Shown here in pieces: positions 1-6,607 of a DNA stretch of 7,375 nt. Made by a program: the position numbers and the translations under genes. Positions within the stretch are counted from its first letter, which is position 1. Each line of letters starts with the position of its first letter. Below the pieces are notes generated by a model. That model did no database searches. It was not told the DNA's origin and was given only the letters and a program-made list of their open reading frames with translations. Source of the stretch: Methyloglobulus sp. (lineage in GTDB: Bacteria; Pseudomonadota; Gammaproteobacteria; Methylococcales; Methylomonadaceae). The DNA is taken from contig JABFSV010000445.1 in NCBI GenBank assembly GCA_013140405.1, positions 1-7,375 on the forward strand. The letters are read 5' to 3'.

Positions 1-465
1 GAGCAAATCCATGCCGAAGGCGGCGATGGCACGGAATTTATAAATCAGGCCAAAGATAAGAACTCATCAAGCCGCTTAATGGGTTTTGGCCATCGCGTTT
101 ATAAAAATTTCGATCCACGGGCGATGGTATTGAAAAAACATTGCGACAAACTTTTGAACAAGCCAGGCATGAATGACCCGTTATTCGACATTGCCAGACG
201 TCTTGAAGAAATCGCCCTTAGTGATGATTACTTCATTTCCAGAAAACTTTACCCGAATGTCGATTTTTACTCAGGCTTGATCCTACGTGCTGCCGGTATT
301 CCCACTAATATGTTCACAGTTTTATTTGCCATGGGCCGTATGCCTGGCTGGTTAGCGCATTGGCGCGAAATGATCCATGGTGGAACGGTCACTATTTACC
401 GTCCGCGCCAGATCTATGTCGGCGAGCCGTTACGCAATTATAAGGATATCAACCAACGAACATAA
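1..465 (+). CDS. gltA: Citrate synthase, C-terminal part (5' end outside window)
   Basis: This enzyme condenses acetyl-CoA and oxaloacetate to citrate in the cytoplasm, at the entry to the TCA cycle. The frame is open from base 1, so the gene begins upstream; about 154 codons are visible, roughly the last third of a type II enzyme of about 430 residues. The catalytic-His motif [15 protein letters not shown] is present (His codon 91-93), as is PNVDFYSG with the catalytic Asp (codon 262-264). These match the second His and the Asp of the GltA His-His-Asp set; the first His would lie upstream. The C-terminal signatures AHWREM and RPRQIYVG are also intact. The following gene starts 75 bp downstream on the same strand. 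That gap has only a weak 5-bp hairpin (500-514) without a T-run, so read-through is possible, but no functional link to the next genes is implied. Confidence 0.96.
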   Translation, partial: EQIHAEGGDGTEFINQAKDKNSSSRLMGFGHRVYKNFDPRAMVLKKHCDKLLNKPGMNDPLFDIARRLEEIALSDDYFISRKLYPNVDFYSGLILRAAGIPTNMFTVLFAMGRMPGWLAHWREMIHGGTVTIYRPRQIYVGEPLRNYKDINQRT

Positions 466-540
466 ACACGCGGCTTTTGGAATTGTTGCCCGCCTTTAAG
501 CTAACGACATTAGCCCGTAATTATTCATCCGGAATATCCT

Positions 541-3111
541 GTGCCTGACTGCAATAGCTCCGTCAATGACTTTGGCAAGCAATATTACGCAACCCAGCTT
601 GGCATCTACGACGAGATGTACGCTGCCAATAATAAGGCGCTACCTTATTGGGAGCGTTTTATGGATGCGCTTGATGTTATGGGTACGGAAAAACTGGAGC
701 AACGCCGCCGCGAAGCGCAGCGCTTGTTGCGCGAAAACGGCGTTACCTACAATGTTTACGGCGATTCGCAAAAACTTACTCGGCCATGGCAACTTGATCC
801 AATCCCGTTATTAATCAGTAGCGAAGAATGGCAGGCTATTGAAGCAGGTTTAAAGCAACGCGCCGAACTGCTGAACCTTATTCTTAAGGACATTTATGGC
901 AACCAGCTCCTGTTGAAAAAAGGTTTGTTGCCTGTTGAACTTATTTTTGGTCATGATGGTTTTTTACAACCCTGTGTAGGTGCGTTAAAAAACCAGCCGC
1001 AACATCTCACTTTTTACGCTGCCAATCTTGCTCGTGGCCCTAATGGACGCATGTGGGTATTGGATGACCGTACCCAGGCACCTTCCGGTTCTGGGTACGC
1101 GTTGGAAAACCGTACCGTGATGACCAGAGTGCTACCGGATATTTTCCGGGAAACCAATGTGCATCGTTTATCTGGATTTTTTAAGTCTTTATACAAAGGA
1201 CTGGCTGGAATTGCACCACATAATAAAGATGATCCTCGCGTTGTCATTCTCACCCCAGGCCCACTCAACGAAACCTACTTTGAACATGCTTATTTAGCAG
1301 CTTATCTTGGTTTTACGCTGGTTCAGGGTGGTGATCTGACCGTCCGTGACGGTCGGGTATGGCTTAAGTCTTTATCGGGCTTACAAGCCGTTGATGTTAT
1401 TTTACGACGGGTGGATGATTCTTTTTGCGATCCGCTGGAATTACGCAGCATCTCACAACTAGGCGTGGCAGGATTGCTGGAAGTTGTACGGCGAGGTAAT
1501 GTCGCTATCGCGAACCCTTTGGGTAGCAGTATTCTGGAAAATCCGGCGTTGTTGGCTTTTTTGCCAGGATTGGCACGTTACTTACTCAATGAAGAACTTA
1601 AACTACCCTCAATTGCAACCTGGTGGTGCGGACAGCGACGAGAACGGGAGTTTGTGCTAAAAAACTTTGACAGGCTGGTCATCAAACCGATCAACCGCAG
1701 CCTGGGTTATCACGCCGTATTTACCGGATTGTTAAGTAATAAAGAAAAAGAACAGCTACGTAATCTTGTTATCAGTAAACCGCACTTGTTCATAGGCCAG
1801 GAACAAGTCAGTTTCTCCACACTTCCGGCTTTTATCGACCAGCATATCGAAGCGCGTAATGCCGTTATCCGTAGCTTTGTCGTAGCAAACGGCGATGATT
1901 ATTCGGTAATGCCCGGCGGGCTTACCCGCGTTTCTCGCCAAAAGGATAGTATTGTCGTTTCAAATCAAGCGGGCGGGATCAGCAAAGACACGTGGGTATT
2001 GACACCTGAACCCGAGCGCTCAATCAGCTTATGGAGCCAACCAAAACACAATCAATTAATTAATGCTATCGACGAACCACTGACCAGTCGATCAGCCGAC
2101 AATCTGTTTTGGGTTGGGCGCTATCTTGAACGCATCGAAGCAGCAACTCGGTTATTAAGGACTGTCTTGCTAAAGTTAAGGGAAACCCTGGAATTCAAAG
2201 ACCCTTCCGACAAAGAATGCCTTAGATTCTTATTACCAGCGCTGACCCAGGTAACCGGCACTTTCCCAGGTTTTACAAAATTGCAAGAGCATCTTTTCCA
2301 GATGCCTTATGCCGAATTACTCTCGTTGGCTAAAGATAGCCAACGCAAGGGGACATTGGCTGCGAATATCCAGGCTTTCTCACAGGCAGCATTCAGCATT
2401 CGTGACTTGTGGTCTCAAGATACCTGGCGCAGTGTCGATAATATTGAACGCCGTTGGCAGCAAAAGGTAATTAAAAATGAAATTAATGCTGAACAGTTAC
2501 AAAAGCATCTGGATGATTTAATTACCGGCATTGTCGCGTTTTCAGGCTTGACCAGTGAGAGCATGACCCGTGAAGCGGCCTGGTTGATGCTGGACAGTGG
2601 CCGACGGCTGGAACGTGCGTTGGGACTTATTGCATTGCTTCGCTCAACCGTTGTGTTTCAACATGACGATGCCATTCAAAATCAAGTACTTGAGGCTGTT
2701 CTGGTGTCAACTGACAGTTTAACTATTTATCAACGCCGCTACCGTTCGTTTATCCAACTACCATTGGTGCTGGAATTATTATTACTCGATGAAACTCATC
2801 CTCGCTCCGTTGCCTATCAACTGCATCAGCTATCTACCCATATTAGCGCTTTGCCACGGGGCAATGATAAAAACCACCTCAGTGAAGAAGAGCGGGTAAT
2901 TTTGAAGGTTTACACGGACTTACGCTTGTGTAACGTACTTGAATTAAGCCAAGCTAATCAAGATGGAGGCATTTATACTAACTTGGAAAGCGTACTATCG
3001 AATACGGCTACCCTATTGTGGCGAATTGCGGAAGTCATCGCCGAGACCTACTTTAGTCACTCCCAGACTTCACAGCTCATGATGTTAAATACCCGTGAGG
3101 ATGAACTGTGA
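541..3111 (+). CDS. Circularly permuted ATP-grasp / alpha-E fusion protein (predicted amidoligase)
   Basis: This is a predicted ATP-dependent carboxylate-amine ligase; substrate and product are unknown. Residues ~1-490 form the circularly permuted ATP-grasp region (DUF404/DUF407 type). Marks are YDEM near the start, VYGD (72-75), RPWQLDPIPL (81-90), GFLQPCVG (140-147), WVLDDRTQAPSGSGYALENR (172-191), RRVDD (289-293), VIKP (380-383) and MPGGLTR (457-463). Residues ~514-850 form the helical alpha-E domain (DUF403), with SADNLFWVGRYLER beginning at ~518 and LLLLDETHPRS at 746-756. In many genomes these are separate genes; here they are one 856-residue chain. The start is GTG with a weak GGAA (531-534) six bases upstream. 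It keeps the usual short N-terminus before YDEM, although a later start at Met19 cannot be excluded. No signal peptide or membrane segment is seen, so it is probably cytoplasmic. Its stop overlaps the next start, implying co-translation. Family assignment is firm; the reaction is inferred from the ATP-grasp fold. Confidence 0.92.
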   Translation: MPDCNSSVNDFGKQYYATQLGIYDEMYAANNKALPYWERFMDALDVMGTEKLEQRRREAQRLLRENGVTYNVYGDSQKLTRPWQLDPIPLLISSEEWQAIEAGLKQRAELLNLILKDIYGNQLLLKKGLLPVELIFGHDGFLQPCVGALKNQPQHLTFYAANLARGPNGRMWVLDDRTQAPSGSGYALENRTVMTRVLPDIFRETNVHRLSGFFKSLYKGLAGIAPHNKDDPRVVILTPGPLNETYFEHAYLAAYLGFTLVQGGDLTVRDGRVWLKSLSGLQAVDVILRRVDDSFCDPLELRSISQLGVAGLLEVVRRGNVAIANPLGSSILENPALLAFLPGLARYLLNEELKLPSIATWWCGQRREREFVLKNFDRLVIKPINRSLGYHAVFTGLLSNKEKEQLRNLVISKPHLFIGQEQVSFSTLPAFIDQHIEARNAVIRSFVVANGDDYSVMPGGLTRVSRQKDSIVVSNQAGGISKDTWVLTPEPERSISLWSQPKHNQLINAIDEPLTSRSADNLFWVGRYLERIEAATRLLRTVLLKLRETLEFKDPSDKECLRFLLPALTQVTGTFPGFTKLQEHLFQMPYAELLSLAKDSQRKGTLAANIQAFSQAAFSIRDLWSQDTWRSVDNIERRWQQKVIKNEINAEQLQKHLDDLITGIVAFSGLTSESMTREAAWLMLDSGRRLERALGLIALLRSTVVFQHDDAIQNQVLEAVLVSTDSLTIYQRRYRSFIQLPLVLELLLLDETHPRSVAYQLHQLSTHISALPRGNDKNHLSEEERVILKVYTDLRLCNVLELSQANQDGGIYTNLESVLSNTATLLWRIAEVIAETYFSHSQTSQLMMLNTREDEL

Positions 3112-4055
3112 AATATCGCATTACCCATATCACAGTCTATTCTTACAGCCAGCCGGTCGGTTTATGCCAGAATGAAGCACGGTTACAGCCACGAAATTTC
3201 TGGCGGCAGAACTGCGACAGTAGCCGCTTTGAGATTTATCCAACACCAGTGGATTTTCACGAGCGCGTGGATTTTTTCGGTAATCGCGTCACCTATTTTG
3301 CTATCCAGCAACCCCACAACCAGCTTACCGTCACCGCAATCAGTGAAGTGACGGTATTCCCCAAACAGAATACCTTGGATTTATTTAACCAGTTATCCTG
3401 GGAACAGGTTCGCAACCTACTACAAGAGACATCATTACAGGGACAATCCCAGGGACAATTGCAAAGCCAACAAGGCCAAATTCAATTTCAAAATCGCGAT
3501 CAATCGCCCGAATTGATGGATGCCAAGCAATACCTGCTTGATTCACCTATGGTGACGGTTACGTCCGAACTGGCAGGTTACGCACAACCTTCATTCCAGC
3601 CCAATCGTCCTCTGGTGGATGTTGTGCATGACTTGATGGGACGAATTTACCGGGATTTTACCTATGATCCGACTTTTACCACGATAGCAACGCCTTTATC
3701 GGACGTACTTAATTTTCGTCGTGGCGTTTGTCAGGATTTTGCCCATCTGGCTATCGGCTGTTTGCGCGCCTATGGAATAGCTGCGAAATATATCAGTGGT
3801 TACGTTGAAACATTGCCTAACCCAGGCACACAGCGTTTGGTCGGCACTGATGCCTCACATGCCTGGTTTTCAGTTTTTATCCCCGGCAGCGGCTGGCTGG
3901 ATTTTGACCCCACCAACAATAAAGTACCGCTGGATCAGCATATCACCTTGGCTTGGGGGCGTGATTATTCTGATGTTACGCCGCTTAAAGGCATTGCCTA
4001 CGGCGGCGGCCAACATACACTTTCGGTATCGGTAGATGTATTAAGGCTTGAATGA
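3108..4055 (+). CDS. Transglutaminase-like cysteine protein 1, with Gln-rich insert
   Basis: This transglutaminase-fold protein (COG1305 type) is expected to cleave or transfer amide bonds through a papain-like Cys-His-Asp triad. The triad is intact: Cys208 in RRGVCQDFAHLA, His251 in DASHAWF and Asp267 in LDFDPTNN. The first ~90 residues (MKYRITHITVYSYSQPV onward) match the beta-rich N-terminal domain usual in bacterial members. Residues 110-129 are an unusual insert in which 10 of 20 residues are Gln. The length, 315 residues, is slightly above the usual ~270-290, which the insert explains. The GTG start lies inside the upstream stop (GTGA, 4-nt overlap), typical of translational coupling with the ATP-grasp/alpha-E gene. 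There is no signal peptide. Whether such proteins act as proteases, peptidases or amide transferases is not established; the catalytic residues are seen directly. Confidence 0.93.
   Translation: MKYRITHITVYSYSQPVGLCQNEARLQPRNFWRQNCDSSRFEIYPTPVDFHERVDFFGNRVTYFAIQQPHNQLTVTAISEVTVFPKQNTLDLFNQLSWEQVRNLLQETSLQGQSQGQLQSQQGQIQFQNRDQSPELMDAKQYLLDSPMVTVTSELAGYAQPSFQPNRPLVDVVHDLMGRIYRDFTYDPTFTTIATPLSDVLNFRRGVCQDFAHLAIGCLRAYGIAAKYISGYVETLPNPGTQRLVGTDASHAWFSVFIPGSGWLDFDPTNNKVPLDQHITLAWGRDYSDVTPLKGIAYGGGQHTLSVSVDVLRLE
3438..3461 (+). repeat. Two tandem 12-bp units encoding QGQ(S/L) in transglutaminase 1
   Basis: The units CAGGGACAATCC and CAGGGACAATTG are adjacent and share their first 10 bases. Each encodes Gln-Gly-Gln plus Ser or Leu. 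They open a Gln-rich stretch (codons 110-129) that continues with CAA-rich codons without exact repetition. The period is a multiple of three, so copy number could change without breaking the frame. This suggests the insert grew by slippage or local duplication. Confidence 0.85.
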
Positions 4056-4061
4056 GAGAGA

Positions 4062-4106
4062 AACAAGGCACACCCCCCTCACTTTGTGTCTTGTTAAATT
4101 ATTTTA
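4062..4106 (+). terminator. Hairpin with AT-rich tail between transglutaminase 1 and the ATPase gene
   Basis: The arms AACAAGGCACA (4062-4072) and TGTGTCTTGTT (4085-4095) pair over 11 positions with a single G-T wobble, around a 12-nt loop rich in C (4073-4084). The hairpin begins seven bases after the transglutaminase 1 stop and is followed by AAATTATTTTATT, which is T-rich but not an unbroken T-run. It could be an intrinsic terminator, an attenuator that lowers expression of the downstream genes, or an mRNA-stabilising hairpin. If it terminates well, the ATPase, transglutaminase 2 and Anbu genes need their own promoter. None is clear in the remaining 30 bp. Confidence 0.5.
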
Positions 4107-4125
4107 TTAACTTCTTGGAGAGTAC

Positions 4126-4821
4126 ATGGCAACTATTCATTTGATCGGCGGCGAAAAGGGCGGGGTAGGAAAATCTGTGGTAGCAAGATTGCTGGCACAA
4201 TACATGATTGATCATGAAATACCTTTTATCGGTTTTGATACTGACAAGTCGCACGGGGCATTACTGCGTTTTTATAGCGATTATGCCTCGCCTACGGTTA
4301 TCGATAATTACGAAAGTCTCGATACCCTGTTGGAAACCGCATCGGAACAACCGGAGCAACGGATTCTGGTTGACCTCGCTGCCCAAACCCATCTTCCCTT
4401 GTCGTTGTGGATAGAAGATTCCGGTGTCCTGGAATTGGCGGAAGAGTTGGGAATATACATCTGTTATTGGAATGTAATGGATTCCGGAAAAGATTGCGTG
4501 GATCTGCTCAGTAAACTGCTCGATCAATTCGGAAATCGGCTCAATTATGTCTTGGTGCAAAACCAGCTTCGTGATGACAATTTCAATATCTTGGAGTCAT
4601 CAGGCGTAAAAGACCGGGCATTAGCATTGGATGCCCGAATTATCAGCCTAAAACGCCTTTATACTCCGGTCATGACCAAAATCGATAGTAACAGCTCCAG
4701 TTTTTGGGCCGCTAAAAACAAAGATGCCGACAGCCTTAATCCTTTGGGGTTACTGGAAAGACAGCGGGTTAAGATTTGGCTAAACCATGCTTACAACGAA
4801 ATCGGATTTGTTGGTGTTTGA
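4126..4821 (+). CDS. ParA/MinD-type P-loop ATPase of unknown role
   Basis: This is a small SIMIBI-class nucleotide-binding protein (231 residues) of the CbiA/ParA type. The deviant Walker A motif GGEKGGVGKS (8-17) carries both the signature Lys11 and the P-loop Lys16. FDTD (37-40) sits at the switch I/A' position and ILVDLAAQ (80-87) is the Walker B strand with Asp83. After ~130 the sequence lacks the common DNA-binding extensions of plasmid ParA. The C-terminal part has LGLLERQRVKIWLNHAYN. It resembles proteins often labelled mobilization or nucleotide-binding proteins, but no relaxase or ParB partner is present here. The ATG has a good Shine-Dalgarno, TTGGAG ending five bases upstream. It sits between two transglutaminase genes on the same strand, suggesting a role with them such as positioning or ATP-dependent switching, which is inference. 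The ATPase fold is near certain; the function is unknown. Confidence 0.9.
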   Translation: MATIHLIGGEKGGVGKSVVARLLAQYMIDHEIPFIGFDTDKSHGALLRFYSDYASPTVIDNYESLDTLLETASEQPEQRILVDLAAQTHLPLSLWIEDSGVLELAEELGIYICYWNVMDSGKDCVDLLSKLLDQFGNRLNYVLVQNQLRDDNFNILESSGVKDRALALDARIISLKRLYTPVMTKIDSNSSSFWAAKNKDADSLNPLGLLERQRVKIWLNHAYNEIGFVGV

Positions 4822-4869
4822 TGTATTGCTATCTGACAATGTTTGGCTACTACTAATGCGGGCAAAAAC

Positions 4870-4923
4870 ATGAGTTGCAAAAAACCTTTTCTAATGCTGT
4901 TGTGCTATTTTTGCAAGGTCTAA
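4870..4923 (+). other. Possible 17-residue leader ORF upstream of transglutaminase 2
   Basis: An ATG-started ORF encodes MSCKKPFLMLLCYFCKV and stops four bases before the transglutaminase 2 ATG. It is preceded by two shorter ORFs that chain from the ATPase stop. MYCYLTMFGYY (4821-4856) overlaps that stop as TGATG, and MRAKT (4856-4873) follows as TAATG and overlaps this ORF as ATGA. The peptide is hydrophobic with three Cys. Its last codons contain the AAGG Shine-Dalgarno of transglutaminase 2. This could be a translated leader or simply chance in a 106-bp gap. There is no strong ribosome site of its own; only a GGG lies upstream. Confidence 0.2.
4875..4919 (+). promoter_or_regulatory. Inverted repeat overlapping the ribosome site of transglutaminase 2
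   Basis: TTGCAAAAA (4875-4883) and TTTTTGCAA (4908-4916) are perfect 9-bp inverted copies separated by 24 nt. The second arm runs into the likely Shine-Dalgarno AAGG (4915-4918), nine bases before the ATG at 4928. A competing pairing also exists: ACCTT (4884-4888) is complementary to AAGGT (4915-4919). The layout could mask the ribosome site in the mRNA or act as a protein-binding site in DNA. The AT-rich arms make a weak RNA stem, so regulation is only a possibility. Confidence 0.35.
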
Positions 4924-4927
4924 CCTC

Positions 4928-5716
4928 ATGAAACTGGTCGTTAATTGTAATCTTCATTTCCATTTCACTGAAGAGACTGCTTTAATCTTGATGTTGCGCC
5001 CGTTCCGAGGTATTCAGCAATGGATAAACCGCGAAGCATTTACCATTAACCCAGCGATGCTAATGCTTGAAAGCACTGACAGTTTTGGCAATTCTTATCA
5101 GCGGGTATTGGCCCCTATCGGTGATTTTTTTATCCATACCTCTGCTGAGGTCATAGTTACTGACAATATTGATATTGCTCCGGGCGCTTATTTTGTTGAA
5201 ATACAGCATCTTCCAAATGAAATACTCCCTTATCTGTTACCCAGCCGTTATTGTGAATCTGACCGCTTCGGCGATCTTGCCAGGGAGATCATCGTTGATG
5301 CCTTGCCTGGGTACGACCAAGTCCGAAAAATTACTGATTGGGTTCAGGACGCTATACAGTACATACCCGGTTCGAGTGAGTTTCCACTCTCGGCGGTTGA
5401 AGTGCATCACCGTGGCAATGGCGTGTGCAGAGATCTTGCCCAACTTTGCATAGCGCTTTGCCGTAGCATTAGCATACCTGCACGACTGGTTGTTGGTTAT
5501 CTCTATAATTTGCAACCAATGGACTTGCATGCTTGGTTTGAAGCTTATGTCGGCAATCGCTGGTATACCTTTGACCCCACACAAAACGTGTTATCTGGAG
5601 GCAGAGTGATTATTGCTTTCGGCCGCGATGCAGCGGATGTCTCGATATTTCATCAGTTTGGTTCAGGTTGTGTTTTGAACAACATGGACGTTCAAGTCGA
5701 TTTGTTGGATAATTGA
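4928..5716 (+). CDS. Transglutaminase-like cysteine protein 2
   Basis: This is a second transglutaminase-fold protein (262 residues), clearly related to the first but divergent and without the Gln-rich insert. The triad is intact: Cys167 in GNGVCRDLAQL, His201 in MDLHAWFEAYV and Asp216 in YTFDPTQN. The N-terminus (MKLVVNCNLHFHF) and the motifs SRYCESD (~106-112) and FGRDAADV (near 236) are typical of a subgroup distinct from protein 1. Expected activity is hydrolysis or transfer at amide bonds in the cytoplasm; no signal peptide is present. The ATG has AAGG at 4915-4918. The gene follows the ATPase gene after 106 bp and precedes Anbu by 31 bp, so it is probably co-transcribed with Anbu. Two transglutaminases in one locus suggest division of labour, for example one trimming and one transferring. 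That split is inference. Confidence 0.92.
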   Translation: MKLVVNCNLHFHFTEETALILMLRPFRGIQQWINREAFTINPAMLMLESTDSFGNSYQRVLAPIGDFFIHTSAEVIVTDNIDIAPGAYFVEIQHLPNEILPYLLPSRYCESDRFGDLAREIIVDALPGYDQVRKITDWVQDAIQYIPGSSEFPLSAVEVHHRGNGVCRDLAQLCIALCRSISIPARLVVGYLYNLQPMDLHAWFEAYVGNRWYTFDPTQNVLSGGRVIIAFGRDAADVSIFHQFGSGCVLNNMDVQVDLLDN

Positions 5717-5733
5717 CCAATTTATTTGTGACC

Positions 5734-5748
5734 ATGGCTAAACCTTAA
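5734..5748 (+). other. Four-codon mini-ORF abutting the Anbu start
   Basis: ATG GCT AAA CCT TAA encodes Met-Ala-Lys-Pro. Its stop shares one base with the Anbu ATG (TAATG). Anbu has no convincing purine-rich ribosome site, so termination-reinitiation is conceivable. The mini-ORF itself also lacks a clear Shine-Dalgarno. Chance is a serious alternative. Confidence 0.15.
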
Positions 5749-6506
5749 TGACTTATTGTATCGCTGCTTCCATAAACGAGGGATTGATTCTGGTTTCAGA
5801 TTCACGAACCAACGCCGGTATTGATAATGTCAGTACCCACGGCAAAATGCACGCTTTTGCGACAACCAATGACCGTAAAATCGTTCTGCTTTGTGCGGGG
5901 AATCTTGCCACGACTCAAGCAGTGTTAGAGCAATTGCATCGTGACAATATCAAAAATGCGAAAACCAACCTTAACAACGTGGAATGCTTATCTGAAGCAG
6001 CCGCCTATTTAGGCCATGTCAGTTTGGAAAAACAAAAGCAACACGTAAATCCTGAAGGTCAGTCTGCCTTTAATCCATCGGCGAGTTTTATATTGGCAGG
6101 ACAAATCGGCACTGAAGAACCGCACGGCGCTTACATGGTTTACGCGGAAGGCAACAGTATCACCAGTTCAGCCAATACCCCATTTTTACAGATCGGCGAA
6201 AGCAAATACGGCAAACCTATTCTGGATAGGTTTCTTAAATTGGGAACTTCAATTGATGAAGCAGCCCGTTGTTGCTTAGTGTCAATGGATTCTACCATTC
6301 GAAGCAATGCGAGCGTCGGGCCGCCAGTTGACATGCTGATTTACCGTAAAGACAGCTTTAGTTTTAATGAATATTACTGCTTTGATGATGATAACGATTA
6401 TTTGTTGCAACTAAGGCGCAGTTGGGAAACAAAACTGCGTGAAGCCATTGCCGCCTTACCTAGCTTGGATAAGCAAACCGTAAAACCAATGCCGGTTAGG
6501 TTGTAA
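5748..6506 (+). CDS. anbu: Anbu, proteasome-type N-terminal threonine hydrolase
   Basis: Anbu (ancestral beta subunit, COG3484) is a bacterial Ntn-hydrolase related to HslV and the 20S proteasome beta subunits. The protein starts MTYCIAASINEG, so removal of Met exposes Thr2 as the nucleophile, with no propeptide. Asp18 in LVSDSRTNAG and Lys33 in STHGKMHAF correspond to the proteasome Asp17/Lys33 partners. CAGNLATTQAVLEQL (49-63) is also characteristic. The length, 252 residues, is normal for the family. Because Thr2 must follow the initiator, the ATG at 5748 is fixed, although it lacks a good Shine-Dalgarno. It overlaps the stop of a four-codon ORF as TAATG. Known Anbu structures form open helical or lock-washer assemblies rather than sealed rings, and the natural substrate is unknown. 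No HslU/ClpX-type unfoldase is seen in this window. Its place after the ATP-grasp/alpha-E and transglutaminase genes matches the known genomic association. Confidence 0.95.
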   Translation: MTYCIAASINEGLILVSDSRTNAGIDNVSTHGKMHAFATTNDRKIVLLCAGNLATTQAVLEQLHRDNIKNAKTNLNNVECLSEAAAYLGHVSLEKQKQHVNPEGQSAFNPSASFILAGQIGTEEPHGAYMVYAEGNSITSSANTPFLQIGESKYGKPILDRFLKLGTSIDEAARCCLVSMDSTIRSNASVGPPVDMLIYRKDSFSFNEYYCFDDDNDYLLQLRRSWETKLREAIAALPSLDKQTVKPMPVRL

Positions 6507-6528
6507 AGCGTTAACGTAAAAACTGCTC

Positions 6529-6554
6529 TCCCATAAACAATTGTGTTTTTGGGA
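6529..6554 (+). repeat. Hairpin just downstream of Anbu
   Basis: TCCCATAAACA (6529-6539) pairs with TGTTTTTGGGA (6544-6554) over 11 positions with one T-T mismatch, around a 4-nt ATTG loop. It begins 23 bases after the Anbu stop. No T-run follows on the plus strand, so it is not a standard intrinsic terminator. It could protect the 3' end of the operon mRNA. Confidence 0.5.
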
Positions 6555-6585
6555 TATTCGGAATGTAATGTTGAAAAATAGCCAA

Positions 6586-6606
6586 TGACAACAAGTAAAG
6601 TTGTCA
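6586..6606. repeat. Perfect 7-bp inverted repeat TGACAAC-N7-GTTGTCA
   Basis: The half-sites at 6586-6592 and 6600-6606 are perfect inverted copies separated by 7 nt. The 21-bp geometry resembles a dimer operator as well as an RNA hairpin. It has no flanking T-run and no adjacent gene start on either strand closer than the broken ORF at 6790. Another hairpin follows directly. Confidence 0.45.
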
Positions 6607-6607
6607 C

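Noticed and set aside
500..514. GCTAA/TTAGC hairpin between citrate synthase and the ATP-grasp gene as a terminator
   Set aside because: The stem is only 5 bp with a 5-nt loop and no T-run follows.
466..540. Promoter for the Anbu operon in the gap after citrate synthase
   Set aside because: TTGTTG and AT-rich pieces exist, but no -35/-10 pair with acceptable spacing could be supported.
1014..1268. 84-codon minus-strand ORF inside the ATP-grasp gene
   Set aside because: It runs against a region with conserved ATP-grasp motifs (WVLDDRTQAPSG onward) and has no recognisable domain.
4126..4821. Reading the P-loop ATPase as evidence for a plasmid or conjugative element
   Set aside because: No ParB, relaxase, replication or transfer genes are present, and the neighbours are chromosomal-type metabolic and Anbu-cluster genes.
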